Source: Paroedura picta
Taxonomy: Eukaryota; Chordata; Lepidosauria; Squamata; Gekkonidae
Direction: 5' to 3'
Length of the DNA: 64,000 nt
Assembly (NCBI RefSeq): GCF_049243985.1
Contig: NC_135381.1
Coordinates: 16,479,345-16,543,344, forward strand
In this document: one piece after another, positions 36,201-47,890 of the stretch
Position numbering within the stretch: the first letter of the stretch is position 1
How the letters are laid out: each line of letters opens with the position of its first letter
Translations under genes and position numbers: made by a program
The notes under the pieces: generated by a model
What the model saw: the letters and a program-made list of their open reading frames with translations, nothing else
Told to the model about the DNA's origin: nothing
Databases searched by the model: none

Positions 36201-39200
36201 TGTAGCCCCTGCCTGGTGGAATGAGCTCCTGGGAGAGCTGAGGACCCTGGCAGAACTTCTTCAGTTCCATAGGGCCTGCGGAACAGAGCTATTCCACCAG
36301 GCATTTGGTTGAGGTTAGGAAATGGAAGATCTGGCCCTCCTCTGGTGCCTTCAGGCTTGCGTTACATCTATCCTGGACCCATATATGATATGCATGGCAC
36401 CAAATTTGTAGCTGGGTAGGGAAGGAGTTGGGGGGAAATGTATATTGATTTTATTGTTTATACCTTGTTGTGTAAGCCACCGTGGGATAGCTGGGCTAGG
36501 AGCGGTGGCATAGAAATTAAATAATAATTATTAATAATAACGAGCAACATATGAAAGTATCAAGAGTGCTCCTGAGGGCTAAGCTGGTCTCAGCTGTATC
36601 GGGCAGAAAGATGAGCTGACCTTAGGGGTTCATCCCAAAATGTATGTTCTGCTCGTTGCATTATTTTTCACTGAGTTAAGTGTTTTGGATATGCACACAG
36701 TTACTTGGGGAATATATTCTTTTTGGGAGACTAGGTCTTTTCTCTTCCCCCTGCCCAATTTCTGCTGACACTTGTAGAAAATGTTCTGCCAGAAAAGCCC
36801 ACAGTTATTCATGTTGCTTTTATTAAGCTTGAAGATCCTTTGGGCCTTGCCATTCTGTCTGAAAAAAGGGCTCCACAGCTTGATATGCTGTTGCTAAAAC
36901 CTGAGGTATGAAATTTGGAAAGCAGAATCTCTTTTAAGGTAGTCTCTGTTGGTGACACAGTAGGGAAGTTATGCACAATTTTCATCAAGAATCATATAAA
37001 GCTGTCTTCTTTTCCTCTTAAGTTTATGTAATTGCTGTTACATTTTTATCCTGTCCTTTCTCCAGGAGCTAACAGTCCTTGAAGGGAGATAATAAAGAGC
37101 ACAGAAGCAGGGAACAATCTGGTCTACCAGAAAGAACTATGGTTTGGTTGGTATGCCTGCCACCTCATAGTTTTCAAATGTCAGAGTGGAGGCATCCTCA
37201 AATTAATTTCATCTTTTTATTTAAGCCACATTGGAGATGATTATGGGTTAAAATGAGAGTTAAAAATACCTGTTACCTGTGGCAATTCCATCCATGGTGC
37301 TGTCAGTTGGCAATCAGTACTCTGTAAAAACGACAGATCTGATTCCTCTCCTCTCTTTTCCATGTTCTTTGTCCATAAGGTTTTTGATGTCCGCGTGAAT
37401 GGGCACATAGTAGTAAAGGACCTGGACATCTTTGATAGAGTTGGGCACAGCACAGCCCATGATGAGGTCATTCCTATCAGCATCAAGAAGGGGAAGCTGA
37501 GTGTTCAGGAAGAAGTTTCTACCTTCACTGGGAAGCTCAACATTGAGTTTGTAAAGGTAATTTACGCTGTTTGGAAGACCAGCTCATTTTTAATTTTTTG
37601 TCTCTCTAATACAGAATGATTGGGTTTTTTCATTTTTTATATAATACCATATGCTGAGGAAGTTATAATGTATGCAAGATGCAGATACATCAGCATTGTT
37701 CAAGTCCCAAACATTGCATTGTTCAGGGTAGTCTAAAAAAGGGAATCCAGAACAAAGCTTATGCAAGAACAGACTTCATTCTCAGTTGTGGGGGAGGAGG
37801 GGAACTGAAATCAACACAGAGGCTGGAAACAAACTTAGCCCTGTTCAGTGTCTCTGAGACCATCCTGCCATTTACACAAAAGAAAGTAAATGACTGTCAT
37901 TCATGTCTAGGGGGAATCCTAAACTTGGGGTCACTCTTAATAGGGAAATCATAACTTGCAGTCTGCTACAGACATTGGCTGCGGCATCCTTTGACACAAA
38001 TCCTACACTGAGTACAATATATTGCACACTTTGCCTCCAGGGTACAGCACAACCCTGCCCTCTAGTCCATGCATATGCTTGTCTGTATTCATGAAGGATA
38101 TTATGCTACCTATTGCTTATCTTGCTTTCTTGCAAGAAATATCAGAGATTATTGTTCAAACTGAGAAATATAAAAAATGCTCAGTGTGAATTCTAATGAA
38201 AACCCTTAAAGCTAATTTTCCTAAAATCAGAATTTCTGTGATTCATATTAATAGAGTATGAACATTCCTTTCCATAGAGAATACTTTCCATAGAGAATCA
38301 TGCTAATATGTTAAATAACAGTACTCTGACATTTGGGAAGCATGTGCACCTCTTAAATGTAAATACTTGAGGATTGTTTTTTTTTTTCTATTGCCAGTGT
38401 AAGTATTTGTTGAGCAGCTCCAGGACTGCAGTGATCCCACTGCTGGCCCCATAGCTGTTGCTCCTTGCCCTTACTCTCAGCATTGGCTCCGAGATCATCC
38501 CTTCTGAAGGGTAGATTCAAGGGGGTAGCCATGTTGGTCTGAAGCAGCACAACAAAACAAAATCAGGGTCCAGTGGCACCTTTAAGGCCAACAAAGATTT
38601 ATTCAAGGCGTGAGCTTTCGAGTGCAAGCACTCTTCCTCATACTGTGAACTGACCATCATGACAGTGGGAATATATAAGCAAAAGTTAATACTGTTAACC
38701 CCTTCTGAAGAGGTTTAACCCTTCTGCATTGGTGCATGCTCTAGGAATGGTGGTGGTCATAGATGGCTCCAGTTCCTTCCCCTTATTGTCCAACACGCTT
38801 GTGATAATTTGCCCATCTGTGCAAGCTGCATTGGTGACTAGGAATGGCTTTTACTACTGAGAAATAGGCAGGCAAGTAGATGGCAGGATCTTGATGCTCC
38901 TTTGGCTCAGTGGGTGAGTTGCTATCAAATATCTGCATGCGCATGTCACTTGGAGAACTGGAGGGATGCTGTACCCCTGGAAATAGCCTCTCTTCCCTGA
39001 CTTAGCAAATGTGCTGCCCCTTCCTTATCCAGCTCCTTTTCTATACAGCAGAAAGAAAAGTAAGTTGGCTTGTTTGCTTGTCCTCTTGTGCCAGGCAAAC
39101 AGCATTGACTGCTAAGAGCAATGACTTCCATTGATCAATGAGAGAGGTGAGCAGCTGCTTCTACTCCATCACTGTGGACCTGCTGATGGTCAATAACCAG

Positions 39201-41256
39201 CACTGTCACTGCTTGCCCTTTCCGTTGAAGGAAGGACAGAGCTGCCTCTTGTTCTAGTGACCGAATAAGTGGGAGGAGAGGCCTGTCTGCTTACATCTTG
39301 CCGGGGCCTTGCCCAAACCTGAAGTTTGCCCCATAGAAAAGTTGAAACTTAGATCTTCCTATGAAGTGAAGACTTTTGAAAAGCTTTATGCTTGCAATGG
39401 ACAATTGATATACAATTTTGCTTTGCCTTTAGCCAGGCTTCCATTGAATTGCAGGAAGGGGTCAGGCAGTTGCACTTCCCCTTGATTTAATCATACTTGT
39501 TCCACATAAAAGGAAATTATTTCAGGCGACCTGCGTAAGCCAATGTTTAGAATTAAAGCTGACCTCTGCTCTCTATTTCTCCAGGGGTACTATGATAATC
39601 CAAAAGTCTGTGCACTGTACGTCCTACGGGGAACAGTAGATGGTGAGTTTCCTTTAATAGCTCTAATTTTAGCCTTTCTTCAGGTCTCCAGCTACTCTGT
39701 ATGTCAACACAAAGAGCTATAAGGGAAAAGCCAAACAGTTGGTCACTAATGAGAATGTTCTTGTTAGGCCAAACACCCCTTCTATGTCCCATTCACTGTC
39801 CTGTATTGCAGTGGTCCCCAACCCCCGGTCCGGGGACCGGGACCGGTCCGTGGATCAATCAGTACTGGGCCACGGCTCCTCTTCGTCCTCCTCCCTGGCT
39901 GCTGCCTCGGGGGCTGCTCCACCACTCTGCTGCTTGCTCACCTTAGGTGCTTTCCAGCAGCTGCCATGGCTGGGGCTCCCCCTCAGCATCGCACTAAGCA
40001 GCTGCTGTTGGCAGTGCCCCCCGAAGGCGGTGGGAAGTCAGGGGCACCGGTGGGAAAGCAAGTGGAGCAAGGGCTCAGGCAGCAGCGGCGACATCCCTTG
40101 GCAAAAGACTAACCCCTCCAGGGCTCAGTAAAATTGTCAAACGTTGACCGGTCCCCAGTGATAAAAAGGTTGGGGACCACTGCTGTATTGCACAGGCAAT
40201 CCAAGAACAGCACTGCATCATGTCAAGACTGTGGACAGTCCTTTGAAGTATGCCTTGCATCTGTTCTCTCCAGTTAGTTGCATTGCTGGGCAACAGATGG
40301 TCACAGGGCCTAAATTGCCCTCTAAATTTCCCCTCTACTTGCCCTCTAAATTTGTCCCACACAGCCTTATTCTCCACCTACCCCCCCAATGTAACTAGTT
40401 ATTAAAGAGCCCTACAGTTCTTTTTCTTGTCCTATAAGTACAAAAGCCACAGGCTCTGTTTGTTCTGCCTACCATTCTTCTTATACTGGATCCTCTGAAA
40501 TTGTAAGATTTGGTCCTGCAAAGCATACTTTGGCTCTTATATGTGCACATACATGTACCCAATTCATATTTTGTGACAATAAATGTGAAGCCTTTGCACT
40601 TAGAATAAGTCATATAGTGTATTGGTTTGATGTTCATCCTTTTAATTGAGTATAGCAATACTTAAGGCTTTTTCAGAATAAAAATAATTTTGTTAATTAA
40701 GAAAGTGGGGTATTACAAATAAGTTTATTTTCTTGAAATTGGGGGATGTTTAATGATTGGATTTGAAAACCCTTCTTTAGTAGATATAACTCTACTGTGT
40801 GTGCCACAATGCATGCTCAACTGTGTACTCCTGCCAAACCTCTTCATGAATGTATCTGTATGGTATATGTGTTTATGGGTGTATGTTTCTTGCGTTCACA
40901 TTTAAAACATGGATGTACATCTGAAAAATGTAATAAGTGATATGATGTTGCATCTCCCTAGCAATGAAACCTTGCTTCTGCTTGAATGTGTATGGTATAG
41001 ACCCTGGCATTTCTTCTCTTCCACAGATGTTCCAAAGCTGCAACCCCACCCAGGCTTGGAGAGAAAAGAGGAGGAGGAAGATGAAGAGGAGTATGAGGAA
41101 GGCTCCAGCACTAAAAAGCAGACCAATAAGAACCGGGTCCAGTCGGGACCCCGCACACCAAATCCCTATGCCTCGGACAACAGCAGCCTCATGTTCCCTA
41201 TCTTAGTGGCCTTTGGTGTCTTCATTCCTACCCTCTTCTGCCTGTGCAGGTTGTGA
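27000..41256 (+). CDS. MLEC: MLEC, malectin (gene span, five coding exons)
   Basis: Coding exons are 27000-27216, 35835-36013, 37380-37556, 39585-39642 and 41027-41256, giving 286 aa (human 292). Malectin is an ER lectin that binds diglucosylated N-glycans and works with ribophorin I in glycoprotein quality control. A signal peptide occupies about residues 1-32. The malectin beta-sandwich domain spans about residues 41-205. It keeps Tyr76, Tyr98, Tyr125, Phe126 and Asp195, equivalent to the ligand-binding Y67, Y89, Y116, F117 and D186 that I recall for Xenopus malectin. An acidic stretch ([11 protein letters not shown]) follows, then a C-terminal membrane helix from about residue 263 and a short tail ending CLCRL. 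All introns are GT-AG with matching phases. Confidence 0.97.
27517..27810 (+). repeat. 38-bp minisatellite, about 7.7 units
   Basis: Units start at 27,517, 27,555, 27,592, 27,630, 27,668, 27,706, 27,744 and 27,782 (last partial). Each begins GCAGAATGCAGAG and is 38 bp, except the second (37 bp). Units 3-6 alternate between two end variants, GACTTAGGT and GATTTAGTT, a two-unit higher-order pattern. It lies 300 bp into MLEC intron 1, at the edge of the CpG island. Confidence 0.97.
28005..28072 (+). mobile_element. L2/CR1-type LINE 3' tail fragment
   Basis: CCTGCTTTGAATCCCGATGAG followed by AAAGGCAGGCTGAACATAAC and an AAATAAATAAAT end has the layout of the LINE tail at 63,780-63,838. Only the terminal part is present. 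Confidence 0.5.
28540..28566 (+). repeat. (TG)n microsatellite
   Basis: A run of about twelve TG units lies in MLEC intron 1. Confidence 0.92.
28839..28995 (+). mobile_element. 5S-Sauria SINE (5S-rRNA head, BovB-like tail)
   Basis: The head GGCCTGATCTCAGAAGTTAA, GCAGAGTTAGTATTTGGATG and GGAGGCC aligns with the middle of vertebrate 5S rRNA (box A/IE/C promoter region). It is followed by GGCAATGGCAAACCACCTC and CCCCATGGGGTCACC, the tail motif shared with BovB-dependent SINEs. A clear target duplication was not identified. Confidence 0.88.
31265..31765 (-). mobile_element. L2/CR1-type LINE 3' end with readable C-terminal frame
   Basis: On the minus strand 31,759-31,499 reads through 86 residues including [20 protein letters not shown] and [20 protein letters not shown], ending [15 protein letters not shown]. 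This is the C-terminus of an L2/CR1-type ORF2. The 3' tail is the A/T-rich end at 31,265-31,300. The element is 5' truncated. It is the clearest of several copies here (1,410, 25,340, 36,120 and 57,620). Confidence 0.85.
33668..33801. mobile_element. Palindromic hAT element, copy 3
   Basis: The body matches the element at 5,445-5,580, with TCAACCTGTGGTCCTCCAG and its inverted partner ending TTGACTACCCCTG. The first bases of the left end are diverged, so the target duplication could not be confirmed. It lies in MLEC intron 1. Confidence 0.88.
35835..36013 (+). CDS. MLEC: MLEC exon 2, core of lectin domain
   Basis: Encodes [20 protein letters not shown] through [11 protein letters not shown], identical to human over nearly the full length. 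It carries ligand residues Tyr76, Tyr98, Tyr125 and Phe126. The acceptor follows a T-rich tract; the donor is GTAAGT. Confidence 0.98.
36014..37379 (+). other. MLEC: MLEC intron 2
   Basis: Contains the LINE fragment at 36,120-36,545; nothing else was recognised. Confidence 0.7.
36120..36545 (+). mobile_element. L2/CR1-type LINE 3' end
   Basis: The frame reads [20 protein letters not shown] and [20 protein letters not shown], then [11 protein letters not shown], the LINE C-terminus. It is followed by the CACCGTGGGATAGCTG tail and an AATAATAATTATTAATAATAA end. Confidence 0.82.
37380..37556 (+). CDS. MLEC: MLEC exon 3, lectin domain
   Basis: Encodes [20 protein letters not shown] to GKLNIEFVK. 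Conserved with mammals apart from a few conservative changes (for example VIPISIKKG against IIPMSIRKG). The donor is GTAATT. Confidence 0.97.
37557..39584 (+). other. MLEC: MLEC intron 3
   Basis: Contains a copy of interspersed module A at 38,519-38,700; otherwise nothing was recognised. Confidence 0.7.
38519..38700 (-). mobile_element. Short interspersed module A (possible Penelope-like end), copy 2
   Basis: GGTAGCCATGTTGGTCTGAAG is followed by AGGGTCCAGTGGCACCTTTAA, AACAAAGATTTATTCAAGGC and GTGAGCTTTCGAGTGCAAGC. It is the reverse complement of the copy at 51,484-51,603 over about 110 bp. Family attribution is from memory and weak. Confidence 0.6.
39585..39642 (+). CDS. MLEC: MLEC exon 4, end of lectin domain
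   Basis: The 58-bp exon encodes [19 protein letters not shown]. It contains Asp195, the last of the ligand residues. Human has LYIMAGTVD at the end. The donor is GTGAGT. Confidence 0.96.
39643..41026 (+). other. MLEC: MLEC intron 4
   Basis: Contains the 374-bp hAT element at 39,809-40,182; the rest shows no recognised feature. Confidence 0.7.
39809..40182. mobile_element. Non-autonomous hAT element, 374 bp, perfect target duplication
   Basis: The left end CAGTGGTCCCCAACC is the exact reverse complement of the right end GGTTGGGGACCACTG. It is flanked by a perfect 8-bp duplication CTGTATTG at 39,801-39,808 and 40,183-40,190. The interior is GC- and CpG-rich with no transposase frame. Intact ends and duplication indicate a fairly recent insertion in MLEC intron 4. 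Confidence 0.94.
41027..41256 (+). CDS. MLEC: MLEC exon 5, acidic tract and membrane anchor
   Basis: Encodes [20 protein letters not shown], the rest of the acidic tract, [20 protein letters not shown] and a membrane segment [20 protein letters not shown], ending CRL and TGA at 41,254-41,256. The last 45 residues are identical to human as I recall it. Confidence 0.98.
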
Positions 41257-41344
41257 AAGACAAAACAGCAAGGCTGGAAGGGAAGGAGCCAGAGCAGACA
41301 CGGCAGATGTTTTGGTTTCTCCTCGTTTCTCATAATTTAAGGAA

Positions 41345-41350
41345 AATAAA
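41345..41350 (+). terminator. MLEC: Proximal poly(A) signal AATAAA (MLEC)
   Basis: AATAAA 89 nt after the stop; a second lies at 41,672-41,677. Either could give a short 3' UTR isoform. Confidence 0.45.
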
Positions 41351-44300
41351 GGGTTGTTAAGGAGTACCAGGTACAATCCTGGGCGAATTTGTACCACACT
41401 CTTTGAGGAGGGTGTTCCTCTCCCCCCTCCCCCTCAGCAGCAAGGCTTTGGGTTCTATGCAGCCATTCCACAAGCAGCCACGTGTCCTGTCCAGAGAGTC
41501 TTGATGTGTGAAGACTGGATACTTCTGGTTAAAAGACGCTGCTGAACTACAGCCCTCCCTCCCCCTGAGGAAAGGAAGAAGTAAAACAATGGGAAATACT
41601 AACCAGGGAGGGCAGAGGTTCAGATTTCGGCTTTACAAAAGCAGACTTTGCCTTTGAGCATCCTCGAATGGAATAAAATGTGTGCTAGAACTGCTGGGGC
41701 CAGGGGTTAGATGGGCTTTTTGACATTTGTAACTAAACACATGGTACTTCCTTTCTGTTATGAAAGACAGAAGATTCACCCTTGCTGGCTGGTCTATTGG
41801 TTTTAAAAAGTCTTAGGGTTGTCATTAGAGCAGAGTGAGCAAGTTGACCTGATTGAATCGCTCAGTATGAGAAATGTTCTTTGCTCGGTCACTGTAATGC
41901 AGAACAGCTGTTGCTTTGAGCAGGCTCTTGTCATGTCATCTGTAACACGCATGTTTTTGTTTGTTGGTCTTTTATATGTTACTTTCAACATCCATTTTTC
42001 TCCATACTAGATTGACTCTCAGTCTGTCTCCTAGATTTTATTGTGGCGAGAACCTGATAGGTAAACTGCAGTGGATGTCTAGGATAACAGAACAGCTTGT
42101 GTAGTTTCTTGGGCAGCCTCTGATTTCCTTGGGCCAGAAGCCTTGCCACCTTTGGAGCTGGAGAGACATCTTTGCCTGTAAGGGTGATGGCGACCTTGAG
42201 CACAGCTTTGCTTCCTAATCATAAAATGCTTTGAGCTGCTTCTAGAACCACAGAAGTCAGTCTAGGTTCTGATGATATCTGCCAGTTTTGTTTTCAAAGA
42301 GTTGGATGCATATCAGCTGTATAGGTGAACATTTAAATACAACACAGACATTGTTTAAAATAGTTCTTGAAAACTAGTAGCACCCCTATAAAAGCAAACT
42401 GGAAGGAGGCCAAGTAGGTCTTGTGTCTGTGGAATATCCACAGCATAGTGCAAAGTTGAATCAATTGGGCTTCCTCTCCTAATTCTGCCAAGAGATTTTG
42501 GTATGTTTCTGAGAAGAATGTTCACTAATGTCCTTGTAGTATGGGAAGAGCCATGAATATTGATGTGGCCTATTACAATGATCTTTCATGGACCAGCCCT
42601 TTCTATCGAGATCTTTTTCATTTCATGCGCACAAGAAAATCATCATGCTCACCTGGTCAGGTTAACCTTTGCAATTTATTCTTCCCCAGACCTTTAAATT
42701 TTCCCCAGTTCTAAACTTCAGCACTCTTCTAAATGGCCTAAAACATGCAGCTCAGAGATGTGATATTAGAAGGTCATTCGGATATGTGTAAGCTTTACTG
42801 GCTACTGATCCCTTTCAGGTACAGTGCTTAAGCATGTGGGAAAATGTAACAACACCAATGCCAACAAATGCATTAAACAACCATCTATTCCTCTTCCTCC
42901 CCTACTTGGAATCACACTTCAAAGGAAAGCCTGTCTTAATGTGAATCTCTGCTGTGCTTTTGACCCCCCAAAATGCTTTTCTGGATTAAATATGAAAGGA
43001 GATATGTTTTAAACTCCTACCTGTTCACTTTCTGTTCCAGTTTTCTCCTTAGCTGTTCAACTAGCACTCTGAGAAGCTGGTATGAATTCTAGTTTAAATT
43101 TGTACGTCCTGTTATAGTACATCATGGTTATCACTGTTCTTCCATCTCCTTTTTTTTTCTTCTTGCAAGTTCTAGACTTTGCTTAAATAGAAATAGTATT
43201 TGCTTGGTTTGGTCCCCAAACTATAAAGAGTGAATTTGAAAGCCGTTCAGCTATAGCAAATCTGCTTAGCAGACTTGGCTTACTCTTCATAGCAGGTAGA
43301 TGGTACATGAGCTCAGAGGTACGTTTTCTTGTGGCCATGAGCATAAGTAAGGTGCTTTATTTTTATATTGTTCTTATTAGTGTCTTTCCTTTCTGGTTAC
43401 CTTTTAGTTGCTGTTTATTTAGGGGCTTGTTTACATATTTACTTGTTGTCTCATCTTCCCCTTTAGAATCACCAGGTTCCTTCGAGGGTCATCTGTTTTC
43501 CATTATCTACTGATTAAAAAACATTTTGCAAGAACAGCCTTTCTTAGAACAAGCACTGCAGACATTAGTGGCACATGGTAGAATCTTGCAACCCTGGTTC
43601 TGTTATCCACTTTCTCCAGCCTTGCATTTTCATGCTTTGAAAAGACTGGGGATTATTGATCATTTCACCTAATGAGCCGTGTTTACCTATTTCAGAAGGT
43701 TGTGACTCCCTTAAGTAGGAGTAAGTTTGCTGTATTGCAGCAGGCTTCGGCCCTAAAAATATATGAACCAGGTTCCTTCAAAAACGATATAGTGCTGAAT
43801 CATTAGGTGGTAAAGACTGCAGAAATCAGCTCATTTTGCAAAAGCTGTCTTCCAGGAGGAAATGTTGTAATTGGAATAAGGCACTGATAGTATCTGCTGA
43901 TTCAAAAGACATTTCTTTCAGCAAGAGAACAGATTCTACAGTACCAATGCCTAGGTGTGGGGAGTCATAACTAGGTAACTTTACTTTGTCCATGTACAGT
44001 TCCATTCACTGTATAGTGAAAGGCTAAGTAGTCCACCTTGCCTGGAAATCAGAGTTTCCAGGTTTATTCACAGAGATGATTCTAGCTTGCCTTTCTGACT
44101 TTAGTTGCTTTGCTTGTAATTAAGGATGGGCATGGATCAGTCCACAAGCCAAATTTAGCATGAACTTCACCCAGTTCGTAGCCCTAAAACACATCTGGTC
44201 TCTACCCCCCCTCCCCCCACTGCCAAAGCTATCAGTTATTTAACCCTTCCTGGGTTATCCCTTCAGGAGAAAGAGGAATCTGAACTGGGTAATTCTAATT

Positions 44301-45915
44301 TGGGTTCAGGTTAGATTTGGGGTTGCCCAAAACCAAACCAGAATTTTTAGGCTCATTCCCATCCCTAGCTGTAATGAGAGCCTGAAAGCTTCCCTCTTTC
44401 TCTAGTGTTTTTTATGTTCTAGGGAGCTGTCCTATTGGGAGTGGGGGGTACTTCCTAGTGGAAATGAGAGGAATGCCAAAGTGAATGTATGCATTTGTTG
44501 TGCCTTTTTATTTTGTGGCTAGTAAGATGGCAACTTTTGCTTATAAAGAAGCTTCTGTTTTAAGGAACTTCATTTTGAAACTGTATCTTGGAGTGCAGGG
44601 AGCAGGAGCACTGTCCTCTTTAAACTGGACATTTCCCCTCATCCACAGGTAGCCAGAGAACAGATTGCTTGATCTTACGGGTCCTGTACTGAAATGTAAC
44701 AATCCTGAAGCCACTTGAAGGCTCAAGCTTTCATTCCAATGTGATAAGAAATACTAGGTAAACTGTCAAGAGCCTTCCAGTTTGCCCTCTACAAAGTACC
44801 TCTAACCTGATCCCCACAAGGGAAGGTTTCTTCCTGCACTTAGCAAGGTGATATTATTGAAATTATATTTGAAGAACTAAAAGCTTGGGGTGGGGGAGAT
44901 TTTTATCCTTATCAATGAACAGGCATCAAGTAAGACTACCTTAACCTACAAGACTTCATGCCAACTCAGGTCATTTGTGCATGCTAACAGGTCAGCTTTT
45001 GCTGACACTACATTGTTGATGACAGTTGATCCCACTCATCTCTGAGTGTTCCATCACTGTGTTGGGAACTGAGTACGGCCTGTACAGGAGCCTGATGCTA
45101 GTGATGGTCACTGTAAGGCATTGGGGAGTTGCTGCAGCTCCATGATTTTAAGTCACTATTGGTACCCCCTTCCCAATGTCCTGCATTTATTTTTACATTA
45201 GTAAGGTAGCATTTGGAACCATGCTGGGGCAACATAATGGAAAATCGTAATGACGTTGCCTTTTTGTGGGGATTTTTATACTCCCGATAACCACAATTTG
45301 CTTGCAGAAGTGTTTCTGCCATGGAATAGGTGAGTAACTGAGAACATACCATTTCCATGTTGTTCAAGGTCTGTGCTCGCTCAGACCTAAATGCACTGTA
45401 AATTCTAGAAAATAAAGAGAAAGCCACTGGATGGTAGGGAAAAGTCCAGAAATTCTTGAGTGGGTCTGCTTCTGTGTCTATTTGGGGCAACATGTTTACT
45501 AGATACACATCATTAGGGTCAGAGCTAAAACCTGATGAATTCAGCTGAATGCAGATTAAAATAATTACTTGAACAGTCCCATAGAGACAAAATATTACTG
45601 GAGCCTGTTAGCTTTTCCCCCTGGAGGGGGGCGGGAAAAGGAAGTTTTAGTAAATAGGCTATTGTGTTGATTCCCCTGCCCCATTTCCTGATCTTAGCTT
45701 AAGGTTTGTGTGCATAGAGGGCAGTGGAACTCATGACCATTGCACCAGATGACATGCTGATTTACAAGGACAAGTTAGTATAGCTTCACTTAGAGTAGAG
45801 AGCAATGGCAGAAGCTTTCTCTTTCTCCCTGATTCTAGCTGGCTCTTAGCTATTCAGTAAAATGTTTTTTAGGTGGAAATGCTCTTATGAAGTGCTACAT
45901 GCACTTTGCCTGGTC

Positions 45916-45921
45916 AATAAA
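45916..45921 (+). terminator. MLEC: Distal poly(A) signal AATAAA (MLEC)
   Basis: AATAAA in the context GGTCAATAAAGATCC, with GT-rich sequence (TTTTAGTGTGTTTTTG) about 30 nt downstream, the layout of a cleavage site. Another AATAAA lies at 45,411-45,416. Confidence 0.55.
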
Positions 45922-46282
45922 GATCCATAGTATCACTGTTGATAGAATATTTTAGTGTGTTTTTGTTTCTCTTCCTTCTTCCCCAATAAGTGCTTTATTT
46001 TAACAAACTGAAGTGCTTTCCATTCTGTCAGGAAAGTTTGCATGATTAGGTACGATTTTTTACCTTGCAAATACCTATGGAGAAGGAAGAAACATCTGGA
46101 GATGTTGCTACCAACTTAAATTAGAACAGTTGTTCAGTTTGCGATCTGTAAGCATTCCCATTTGAATTAAGCTCAGTATTATCAATAGGTTTTTGAGTGT
46201 AATCTTTCTCCAAGAAATGTTGGGGCAGCTCCTCCTGACAACAGGATGTAAATGGTGATATGTAGATAAAGGAGAGATCTAA

Positions 46283-46322
46283 CAGGGGTAGTCATCCTGT
46301 GGCCACAGGTTTACTACCCCTG
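46283..46322. mobile_element. Minimal remnant of palindromic hAT element (copy 4)
   Basis: CAGGGGTAGTCATCCTGTGG is joined directly to CCACAGGTTTACTACCCCTG, so only the terminal 20 bp of each arm remain. Flanks GATCTAA and ATCTATAG share GATCTA only approximately. This is an internally deleted copy that kept both ends. Confidence 0.8.
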
Positions 46323-47359
46323 ATCTATAGAACTGTCAGGAGATGCTCATCATGGAGAGATAGGCTATTAAAGCATGAGCTTGCCTCCTAACTTTAATTT
46401 TCCAGTTGATGCTGTAGAATCAGTCTTATGATTATTTCCCATTTTAGAATATTCAGAATATTCACAGGCCACACCACAAATCTTGCTTCCGGGGGCAGGG
46501 GAGAACTGAACATATAGTTTGGGTTGGAGAAAGGCTCACATTTGAGAATCTGCAAGTGGGTTAATCCATATCCTTCTGAGTCAGAGGGCTTTTTCCATTC
46601 TCCTCTTGGGCACAGGGTAATTTCCTGTGTTATTTTCATATTTTGTTAAATATACACAGGAAGTTGCCACTGGGGTGTTTCTAAGGAGTGCCTTGTTGAA
46701 GGATTTCAGATAAAAATAGGTAAACATTATTGTTTGGAATAACCTGCTTCTCTACCCTCCCCCTCCCTCAAATTCCTCAACATGCAGAATAAGATTTTGA
46801 TTTCTGTCAACCTGGGAATGGGGACAGATAAACAACTTTGAACTGCTGTTCAGTTATAATATAATTATAATTGTGTATATTGCATTTCACTCATCCTCCT
46901 TTGGATTCTTACCCTTTCTTATGAGACATTGATAATGTTTTCAGGCAGCTGATCTCCTGGGCTTTTAGGACATCTCTGATCTTTAGCCTAGGTTGAGTGA
47001 AACTGATTTCCTTACTGGTAATTTTTTCATCAACATCAGGGTTATCACATAACTCTTGCAGGAGATGGTGTTCATAACTCTTCCTTGCCTTGTGTCTTCA
47101 ATGATTTGCAGCTGTTCCATTTCTTATCGGTTGGGTTTTTAAAATCAAAAATATAGGCAAAGGGTGAAAAGCACAGATGGATTGGCTTTGCAAAATTATT
47201 TTCTTTCCCTTTCTGGGGAAGTAGAATGGGTATGGGTAAGTTGTTCTGGGTTGATTTCCCCTCCCCTTCAGATTTGGTACATTTAGGTGTTTTGGGTTGT
47301 TTTTTTAATTGGAGGAGGGGGGGTTGTCCCAGGGTGGCTGGTTGAGGGAAATGTTCTGA

Positions 47360-47890
47360 AATCTACTGCCTGGCAGTTTCAACCAGCAGTGTGTTAAAAG
47401 AAATAAACAGAATTATATTGTCAACCAAATGGACTGGGGCTTTATTTAAAAGAGGAGTGTGCATGTCTTTTTTTCTTTCAAAGATTTTAATTGTGCAGCT
47501 GCATGAAGCTGAAGGCTCCAACTGCACTGCACTGGCTAATTCTGCAGTTGTGATGTTAAACTGTGTCCAAGCCAGAGTGGGCAAATGCACTTCTGGATGT
47601 TTAGACCCAGCCACAGGACATCTGTCTTGGAGTGGTTGAATTTCAGGCAACTCTGCTCTAACCATCCAGCTATGGCTTCCAAACATGTGGCAAATGTATC
47701 CAGGGGGAAGCCAGGAGCAATATCTGATGGTCACTGTGGATGCCATAGCTTGAGTGGCCACCTCTGCTGCATTTCTACCAGCGCTGATCACTTGCTTCGT
47801 TGTCCTAGTTGCCACAGATTGAAGCAGGTGAGCCGAACTCTTGGATTCTTTGGGGAGCATGTCTAGGGATCTTGAGTTGCTTTCCCACAA
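47360..47890 (-). mobile_element. DIRS-like retroelement fossil, gag-like fragment
   Basis: The minus-strand frame has AEVATQAMASTVTIRYCSWL, which resembles the conserved Trp-Leu segment of DIRS-element gag proteins. The fragment is old and broken, with no terminal repeats seen. Attribution rests on motif recognition alone. Confidence 0.45.

Larger units (their letters stand above)
41257..45940 (+). other. MLEC: MLEC 3' UTR
   Basis: About 4.7 kb from the stop to the last good poly(A) signal. The stretch is almost free of recognisable repeats, in contrast to the introns, which supports a retained long 3' UTR as in mammalian MLEC. The exact end is inferred. Confidence 0.6.
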
